From Watersipora subatra (Eukaryota; Bryozoa; Gymnolaemata; Cheilostomatida; Watersiporidae), in contig NC_088709.1 in the NCBI RefSeq assembly GCF_963576615.1, positions 16,691,264-16,755,263 on the forward strand: 64,000 nucleotides of DNA, given 5' to 3'. Under the pieces are notes generated by a model, which worked only from the letters and a program-made list of their open reading frames with translations, was not told where the DNA came from and made no database searches. This document shows, piece by piece, positions 1-10,000 of this stretch. The position numbers and the translations under genes were made by a program. The first letter of the stretch is position 1; each line of letters starts with the position of its first letter.

Positions 1-50
1 TAGTGTGATAGATTTTCGTTTGGAGTTGCCTTGTTGGGAGCACTTGCTCC

Positions 51-118
<68 letters not shown>

Positions 119-323
119 TAGATTGAGTCAACATAAAATACTTCTATACACAATACCTGCGACATGATTATGCCGCTCAGTGTATGCGTTCCCTGCTAGC
201 TGTCTGCATCCACTGATGATGTGTTGGATGGTCTCAGGTGCATCTTTGCACAGTCTGCATCTAGGATCGTCTCTAGTGTGATAGATTTTCGTTTGGAGTT
301 GCCTTGTTGGGAGCACTTGCTCC

Positions 324-379
<56 letters not shown>

Positions 380-410
380 TAGATTGAGTCAACATAAAAT
401 ATTTGTAAGC
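1..410. repeat. Duplicated hairpin plus (TA)n block
   Basis: Two direct copies (about 1-141 and 274-410) each hold the end of a LINE-derived sequence, a perfect 10-bp stem hairpin (TGTTGGGAGC, 4-nt loop, GCTCCCAACA at 33-56 and 306-329), a (TA)n run (about 55-112 and 328-374) and a common tail. The copies are near identical, so the duplication is recent or the assembly has repeated it. Confidence 0.75.
128..316 (-). mobile_element. LINE fragment (C-terminal Cys/His region)
   Basis: A 62-codon open stretch reads DPRCRLCKDAPETIQHIISG, followed by C and a conserved histidine-rich tail. This CxxC...H...C pattern is the zinc-knuckle-like region that follows the reverse transcriptase of several non-LTR retrotransposon clades. 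No reverse transcriptase lies beside it, so it is a truncated piece, abutting a (TA)n run. A related family is represented by the reverse-transcriptase relic at 38640-40080. The clade cannot be fixed from this piece. Confidence 0.7.
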
Positions 411-1090
411 GCGCAACACAGTTTTGCCCTGTTCATTGTACAACTATTTCAAACCGCTAAAATGTTGTTTTCCTGATATTTGACTCGATGGTGAAAATAT
501 TTTACTTAATAACAAAAGAAATGCATGCTCTCATTGATCTGAGCAAATATTTTGCAGTTATAACCTTGTTACAAAAGTCACCTGCAAACGTTTATTTGAA
601 ATATTCTTTGTTACACTTACAGATTATCCCAGCCATCTTACACAAGTTAGGCAAACAGCAGTGAAATACAATTTTATGAATTGTCTGCTCATTGTCCTAT
701 ATCAGTTGAAACAAAATAGAAAGCAATTATTATTTCATAAATTGTAATACAAATGGTTTATACTAAATGAGTTATTTGCCCATTGAACGATCTACTTTAA
801 AGTGCGTTCAGTAAATGCTTTTCAAATCCAAAAGAATCGTTTCATTTGCCTGTCCGAGAGATTGGCGAATTAACACTTTTAGAGTCACCTTTGCAATTCT
901 GTGTCCTTCGCCAAAATTAGCAACTAATTCTAGCTTTTCATTGGCATAACAATTTTCAAACGAGTGCAAGTAGGTCTCTTATATATTCAGAAGATATCAT
1001 TATCAGATCTCATACATTCAACAAAACACGAAGTAACTTTAGCTAACTCGCTCTACCTTTTTTTAAATGTTTAATTTATCTCATTTACAG
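411..1090 (+). other. KSR intron, no further gene seen
   Basis: AT-rich intronic sequence upstream of the first visible KSR exon. The only structured item is the acceptor copy at 617-642. I found no exon for the KSR N-terminal (CA1/SAM-like) region here, so those exons should lie before the window. Confidence 0.5.
617..642 (+). repeat. Exact copy of KSR exon acceptor and exon start
   Basis: These 26 bases are identical to 1085-1110, which hold the TTACAG acceptor and the first 20 bases of the KSR C1 exon. The match stops abruptly on both sides. Read in the exon's frame the copy stays open for about 40 codons, so it could act as a decoy or alternative acceptor. Confidence 0.75.
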
Positions 1091-4000
1091 ATTATCCCAG
1101 CCATCTTACATGCATGGTGCCTAAACACCGTATAGAGCACAGGTTTGAAACTAAAAGTTTCAAACTTGGTAGGTGTGACCTGTGCAAACGACCTTTGACC
1201 CTGGTCGCACGAGTCTGTCGAGATTGCAGGTGAGTGCTTTTTAAGAACAGGCTGCTTATTATAGTACCTCACAACTCGTAGTGTAGGATAACATGAGATG
1301 TAGTATATGTTTACATGAGGTTTAGTATATTTGTGGTATGTTTTTAGTGTGTAGACTATCATTGGTCAGTTCTGTAGAATTCACACAAGGTATGTGGCTG
1401 TACTGTTACAATCTTATAGCGGAGTAATAAATGCATATTGTTACTTAGCAACACTCATACGCTGATAATCTTATTCAAGTATGTTATTATACTAGCTGTG
1501 CCTCACAGCATTGCCTGGGTATTAAAAATCAGCTTATAAACAATGAGAAGTGATGAGATTTGCTTACCACTTGCTGTCAATCAACTCTCCAGCAAGTGGC
1601 AGGCCATTGCTAAGTGGCCTGGCACGTTGCCAATGGAAAATTCCGCTAACCTAGTTAGTAAGCTTCAAATGCCGGTAGGCAATAACATTGCGTCAGCATT
1701 GTTGCCCAGCTAGGCTATTCTAATCATAGCTATAGCTGGAATGCAGACATACATACGACATACAGACATCAAACATACTTTGAGAAATATATATATATAG
1801 ATTGTCAGTTGATGTGAACGCATGATGTATGATACGCTTACCTTGCTGTGCACATCTTTAACGTGATCGTTACATGAGTAGTAACTACTCTGTCAAAATT
1901 GTGTCTCAAAGAAGTATGATAAAAAAATATTTGTTTCATCCTTGGCCGGTCTGGCGTTACCGCTATAATTAGATAGATGAGAAAGTGCAAAAATAAACTT
2001 TAATGTTATTATCTAAATGACATTCTGCAAATTGTATGGAGAGCAACTGGTTTATAATCGGTATGGCAGAGTGTAGATGCTATAGATGCCATACTGGTGA
2101 CTGGTGTGGATGAAAAGACATGTTGTGGCAGCTATTGATAATGTCATACACTGACTGCCATAGAGAAGTTGGCATGTTGTGGCAGGTATCGATGTCATAA
2201 AATGACTGATATATAAAATGGCTTGTTACAGCAGGTACATTGCCATACAATGAATGGTATAGATATAATGGCATACTTATGCAGGTATAAATGTCATACA
2301 GTGAATCGTATAGATATAATGGCATACTTTGGCAGGTATATTGTCATACAGTGAATGGTATAGATATAATGGCATACTTATACAGGTATAACTGTCATAC
2401 AGTGAATCGTATAGATATAATGGCATACTTTGGCAGGTATAAATGTCACAAGGATTGCGAAAAGAATGTCTCACAATATTCTTGTGGTCTCAGTGATGAG
2501 CTTGTCAAAGAGGCAACCAAGATATACAACAGAGAAGGCTCTCGTTTGAATATTCAAGGTGGGTGTGAAATAACAACGTAGAGAGAGCAACATGCCATTA
2601 GGTTTACTGTTAATCCGTTAATCCTTCTGTTCAGTCGCACTGCTCTAAGTCGTCCATGCGAAGGTTGTCCAATAGATTTGATGTTTGATGCTTTTACAGA
2701 TTATGGATTGTAGCTGAACTAAATAAACTAATTTTTCACATGATAACGTCATTGCAACGTCATGATGAACTCACAGCAAACTTTTGTACCTATAGTATAG
2801 CCTTAGTACTCATAATATGGTCATATCTTTTTGTGTTTACAATTACTAATTATAAAATAGTTTGCATAACTTTCATTTAAATACATGTTTTAGCTAATTA
2901 ATCAAGTTGAATGATGCTTAAACAGATATACTGAACGATTTTTTTCAGGTCATCATTGATTATCATACTTTTCGGACTATAAATCACACCCCTATATAAG
3001 CCGCATCTGCTTTATTTTCCAAAAAACGAAAATAAAACGATACATAGGCCGCACCTTTGTATAGGCCGCAGAACTCAAGATGGTGTTTTTTAACGCGGCA
3101 GCAACTTTGCTGTTTAAAATGGAACAGTGCCTGACGGCACTGTTTCAAATTAACCAACGCTTTTTAGCCTAGTGCCTAACAGAACAGTACCGTTACGCTT
3201 TGTTTCATTTTTTCTTTCACCACTAGAAGCGCACGTACCGCAGATTCTGGTTTATGCGCTCTAGCGGTGAAAGAAAAAGCCACAGAATAGCTGCACCCTT
3301 ACATAAGCCGCATTGCTTGAATCATCAGAAAAAAGTAGCAGCTAATAGTCCAAAAAGTATGGTAAATTTTTTTGTCAGTCTGAAAACTTGAGTTGTCTCC
3401 TCCCGGTAGTATGCCTTAACCATAATTGATGTTATGTCAACTTTATTTATTTTTTCCGAGTATTGATGAACCAAACTATTTTGACTTTGAATGGTTTATC
3501 CATAGAAACCCTCTCGCCGTCTTGATGCTGAGCTTTAAATACTTTTGGTGTAGTTTGACTTGAGATGCAGACTATCCATTTTCACTTTGAGTTAGTATCT
3601 AGTAGCATAATTGTTGACTCACTTCAAGTTTAACGTAGCTGTCATGGAAGAAAAACAACCCCTTCTTTTCACAAATTTTTACTGCCTTTGAAAAAGCTAC
3701 CATTTCTTTACTTGCGAGTAACTTAGCTTTATTTTCTTGTCAGGTTCTCCTTCGCTGAACAGCAATAGTGGGTCGCTACACGCAGCTTTCCGTAGACCGT
3801 GTGGATCAACGTCTATACAGGACTCCAGCTCAGCCTCAGACTACTCATCTTCGCCATCGTCTCCCCTGTGTAAGTCAATCAGTCCAGGCTCTGCTATATC
3901 AGGTATTTATCTCCTTTGTTTTGCTCAACGAGGTCACGAGGTTAATCACTGCTAAAGCATTAAGGTGTCGACTTGCTGGAACATAGAGACGCACGGTATT

Positions 4001-7000
4001 GTATATATCTCTTTTCTATATTGTTGTAGACAGTTCATCGTGTTCCACTCAAGCATCTCCAGCTAATTTCCAACAAAAGTTCACATTTCCTGTGTCTCCT
4101 CATGACCTCAAAGAGACTCGACCACATTTTATGTGAGTTTCTAGATTTTTGGCAATGATCCAATTTCAATCCTTTTTAGCTTCTTATATTATTGTGTTTT
4201 TAGCGCATTCATACTGTTAGTTTATCACAAATTGTCAAAATTGTTTGATGAACTTTTGTAGGATTGGCGAGAAAGATCAGTTAACTAGTACAGTCAGCAC
4301 TATTGACTCACAAGATACTGTCACAGCGTCTCGTGGGACAGTGTAAGTTTATATTCTCTTCTATTCCACCTACTCTAGTGTAAGTCTATATTCTCTTCTA
4401 TCTCACCTACTCTAATGTAAGTTTATATTCTCTTCTATTCCACCTATTCTAGTGTAAGTCTATATTCTCTTCTATCCCACCTACTCTAGTGTAAGTCTAT
4501 ATTCTCTTCTGTTCCACCTACTCTAGTTTAAGTCTATATTCTCTTCTATCCCACCTACTCTAGTGTAAGTCTGTATTCTCTTCTGTTCCACCTACTCTAG
4601 TGTAAGTCTATATTCTCTTCTATCCCACCTACTCTAGTGTAAGTCAGCATTCTCTTCTATCTCACCTACTCTAGTTTAAGTCTATATTCTCATCTATATC
4701 ACCTACTCTAGTGTAAGTCTATATTCTCTTTTATCCCACCTACACTAGTGTAAGTCTATATTCTCATCTATCTCACCTACTCTAATGTAAGTCAGTATTC
4801 TCCTCTTTGTCACCTGCGCTAGTGTAGATGTGAGTCAACAGTCTCATCCTTCTCACCTGCTCCACAGTTAGTTTCTATTTGTTCACATGTGTGTCAAGTA
4901 TGGTGAGCTTGTCAAGATTGAGTGAGATTTGACCAACAACATGATAGCGTATTAGACTCGCTGTAACTTGTCTCCAAGTAAGTTAGTTGCCCATTTTACA
5001 TTGACCGTTAGCACTTGTTTCTGTTTTTAGAGAACTTAACACAGATTGCAGAGAGTCTGAAGGCAGTGACCAGACAGTTATAGATGTAAGTTTGTTACAT
5101 CCCAAGCTATTGTCATTGTGTTGCTAAACTCACATAATTATGGCAATATCACTAGGGGGATGATGTGACATGTGACGTTGTGGTGTGAACTCTTCAGATA
5201 CAGAACAGTACAATACTTTTCAATACAGAACAGTACAATACTCTTCAATACAAAACATTACAAACTCTTCATTACAGAACAGTACAGAACTCTTCTATTT
5301 AGTAAAGGTCAAGGTAATATAGCGTGGTATTTGTCGCCTCGCAGCACTGTCTTTTACCTGCCATCAAAAATCCCTACGAAAGGCATGATCTTATTTTGTT
5401 CAAAACCAGAAAAATAGAAAGGCGCAAGTGCGCCACTAATTATTGTTACACCGTAATAAGGTGAAATCTCACTACAATTGAATGACATGAACATTTCCTT
5501 AGAGGATATGTCGACATGAAGCAGTATTGTTGCACTAATGTTTCTACATTAGAGATCCTAGAAGTGTGTAATGGGTAAATTTATGCTATGGCCTTGACAT
5601 ACGTGTATTTATGTATGTGTAGATGATGCAAATAAAGGAATTTTCTACATTCTAATTTTGATATATCAAGGAAATCCTGGGAGCTTCTTCAAATGTTAAA
5701 ACTATCGTTTATTTAAGAAACTTAATAAATAACGGGATAATCAATAAAATTACAAAAAATAACAAATATCATTTCATCGTTACGCTAAAGACATGATAAT
5801 TTTGGTGTATCTTTGGTGAAACAGGAGATTGATGGCGCATAGGCAGAGGTAGTTTAAAGACAGCGCTAGCCTAAATTAGCTTTTGTCAACTTTATCAGAA
5901 CATAACAATATATATTGTTTATATTCATATACAATATATATTGTTTATGTTCATATACAATATATATTGTTTATATTCATATACAATATATATTGTTTAT
6001 ATTCATATGCAATATATATTGTTTATATTCATACGCAATATATATTGTTTATATTCATATACAATATATATTGTTTATATTCATACGCAATATATATTGT
6101 TTATATTTATATACAATATTTATTGTTTATATTCATATACAATATATATTGTTTATATTCATATACAATATATATTGTTTATATTCACATACAATATATA
6201 TTGTTTATATTCATATACAATATATATATTGTTTATATTCATATACAATATATATATTGTTTATATTCATATACAATATATATTGTTTATATTCATATAC
6301 AATATATATTGTTTATATTCATATACAATATATATTGTTTATATTCATATACAATATATATTGTTTATATTCATATACAATATATATTGTTTATATTCAT
6401 ATACAATATATGTTGTTTATATTCATATACAATATACTTTATGTTGTTTATATTCATATACAATATTTTTAAATGTTATTTTCGATTATCGTGTCTAGCT
6501 TCTCCACTTTCTCTCATTTCTGCCTTTTCTGCGCATCCCTTTTTTTCTTATGATAATTTCTGAGAGACTTTACAGACTTATAAAAGGATTGCTCAGAGAT
6601 GTTTTTGCCGTTTTTTCTATAGTTTTGTGCCTTAATTCTAAGAAAGTCATTGCCTTCTTTTTTTTGCACAACTGCTACCACTTGCACTAATTTTGAGTCC
6701 ATGATTTTTAAACAAACAAATGAAATACCAAGTACTCTTTAGTATTATTCGAACACTGTAAACCCACAATATGTGAAGGAGAGCTGCACACATGTGCCAA
6801 GAAATTTTGGATGTCACATGTTGTCATTTTTTCGAATGCTAATTTAAATAATCACTAAAAGTTGACGTTATGTCATAAAAAATTTGTCTGCAGACTCGAT
6901 CTTAAGTTAAGGCTTGACTGTTATTTGAAAGTATTTATGCCGTATTATATGATATATATATATGCATGATTAGCTTGATATGATTAGCTTTATTACTGAC

Positions 7001-10000
7001 TGGTAGTGGTCTGTACCACAGGCTATGAGCTCATGTTTACAGAGTAATTGTTCAGAGAGAACCATGCCTGAGCAACTTGAGAGGAACCTTAGATCTGAAG
7101 ATGCTGTGGTTAACATGTACAGACGACCGAGTCTTTCCAAAACTTTCGAGGAGTGGATTATTCCATATGAAGAGTTATCAATCGAAGAGGAAATGGGAAG
7201 GGGACACGTCGGCACTGTTTACAAGTAGGTCTTTCAGTGTCATGGGGTTACTTCTTTTCTCTAGCTTATCTGCCAATCTTTGACTGATGATGATTGCTGG
7301 TTCTTTCTAGAGGTCAGTGGCATGGACCGGTAGCAATAAAAGAAATACCGATAAACCCTGCTATAGACTACAATGCTCAAGTTCGTGCGTTTAAGCGCGA
7401 AGTGGCGACCTTGAAGAAGACAAGGCATGAGAATGTGGTACTATTTATGGGGGCGTGTATGAAACCTCTCGCAATAGTCACAAGGTATGTTGGTTACTTG
7501 GACTTTTTACTGGGTGACTAGTTGATGGCTGGTTAGTTCCAGGTCTCATTTGCATCTATTGCTGTTTCATCGGCATGACGAATAGTTTCTTTTTGTTTTA
7601 GTTTCGTTAACGGTGATACGCTGTACAAGGAGACAAGAGCTCTACCCCGCTGGAATCTCACAAAAGTCACCAATGTTGCTTCTCAAATAACCCAGGTTGG
7701 TTTCAAGGTTTTCTCTGAAGACAGCATGGTTACGCAACTGCCTTACCTTATTCTTTTTATCCTTGAATGGTACATCACTCCCACTCTCCAAAGTACCTCG
7801 TTACTTCTTAGACTGAAAGTATCCCATCTATTTGAACTGTGCTAGCCATTAGAATGTCGCAAACTCACATACCTACATGTATGTGTCATTTGGTCAACTA
7901 ACCGTGTGACCTGTCATAGCAAGGGGACATTTAACACCGAAAGTTTGTCCAACAACTGTTTCTTGCAATCAGTAGCTTTCTGCTAGGTGGTCAGGTTGTT
8001 CGCCAACGGTTTTCTACATGTGGGCTTTGTATGACCAGGTAGCTAAAATCTTTACTTACACATATACACATGTTTGCTGTCTGTACTTGTTTACTATAGG
8101 CACATGTTTGTAGTCTATACAGGTTTAGTGTTGACCCACATTCGCTCTCTGTGCAGGTTCTCTGCCTGCGCGTGTTGGCTGTTTAAGAATGAGTAGTGGC
8201 TAATATATTTTTCCAACTATATTGGAGCGTTTGTTAGTATTGAAAATTCTAAAGTAATCAGTCATCCACTACACTTGAGTTCATTCGCTGTCGAAAAGTA
8301 TAATAAACAAAAGTTGAAGTATAAGTCGCTTCAGCTGTATAAGTAACCAACAATGCGCTGCTAGTTTCACCATGCTGACAAGTACTCCACTTGTAAATAC
8401 TGCGATGCTCTATTCTCTATGGTTTTTATTAAACACTTTTAAAGGCGTGGTCACATGAGCACCGAACCGATGTAGGATTGGTTCGGAGGCTGGTTCGGTT
8501 CGTGGCACATGTCACACGGCAACCGAAGTCACTTCGCTTCCTAGATACCATACGTATAGAGGCAAGACACTGTTTCATTGGTAGTTTTCATGTATTTGAG
8601 TTAAATATTTCTATTATAAAAAACAAACTTTGAGGAACAATTATAAATTATAATTACACAGCAGATTTATTAGAAGATCGTTCAGCTGCTCAAAATAAAT
8701 CACTCGATACAAAGATTTTGCCAACCCTTCCCATCAACATAATTATATTTTTTATTAACATATGAATGTTTCTCTATGCTGAGTACATAACAAACAAAAA
8801 CAGTCTTTATCATAGTACTGTGGTTTTACATAAATAAATCAGTCAATGATACTTCACCAGGATGAATATGACACATTACTTATATTCTACACGAAAGAAA
8901 ATCACAACAGTTCTCTTACATTTATGCAAAACTTAAGCGCAACGTCTTACATCTATGCAACACAATCACAAGTCCGGGTGAGCCTTGTCGTAAATTGCTT
9001 CATGTTGTTTATTTAACGAAATAAAAGTATCGTCCCATTTCTTTTTTAACTTTACTCACACGCACGTAAGAAGAAATGTGACGCGTGCTCGCTAGAATTT
9101 TAACCAGCCAATAAGAGCAAGGGTTCGGCCACGAAATTTCGACCAGGACCGAAATGGTTCGTTTCGGCTAGAAATGTCTTCGGTCGAACTTTTTACAGCT
9201 TACAGCAACGTCATTTTGCGTCATTTAGTTCGGTTCGGCGCTCGTGTGACCACCCCTTAACTCTCTTGTAGTCGGTAAAATATGACATGTTACCTCCGTC
9301 GCAAAGCTAGGTTTTGATGAACTGCAGGTTTGTTTGCATTTTTGTTGCGAGTAACATTGATTGTTGTTCGTGACTAGTACACTTGCAGTCCCGTGGGCCG
9401 TGAAAGATTGTCATATGTAGTAAGTACGTGCACAACTATTCTTAGATGTGGAAAGGTGATTGAGTGGTGCGGATTGTAGCATATTCGGGTACACATCCGA
9501 ATATGTGGGTTTGATTCTCATCTGGTGCAATCTTTTTTCCTAACACTCTTACCGTGGCTTGTGACAGACCGACTGACAAACACGACTCTTATTATAGTAA
9601 AGATTGATCGGCAATGTGGTCATCGCTATCAGCACTCAGCAGTCTTCAGTAATTTTGGCTCACTAATTTGGTACATGCCATGGTTGGGTCTAGAGTCCAG
9701 AACACTCAGATTGGTAGTAATCTCAACACATTTTTTCACAGGGTATGGCTTATCTACATTCGAAGGGCATTATTCATAAGCACATCACATCTAACAACAT
9801 CTTTGTGGAAAGAGGAGAAAAAGTGGTTATCGCTGATTTTGGTGTACAAAATGTTGCCCGTCTTGCCTGTCCACAGTCTAGGTCAGTGTTCTCTCATACG
9901 AGCCACCACTAGTGTTGTCCACTCATTTACTAGGATTGCTAGCATCACTCTATGATTGTCATGCTCTCCAAATAACATTAATCTATAATAGCGATATTTG

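Noticed and set aside
5883-6563. 226-codon open frame and two further open frames.
   Set aside because: Translation of the 26-bp palindromic minisatellite. No start context, and all three frames are equally open.
6514-6702. 62-codon Lys-rich minus-strand frame.
   Set aside because: Low-complexity AT-driven composition, no homology recognised, no splice context.
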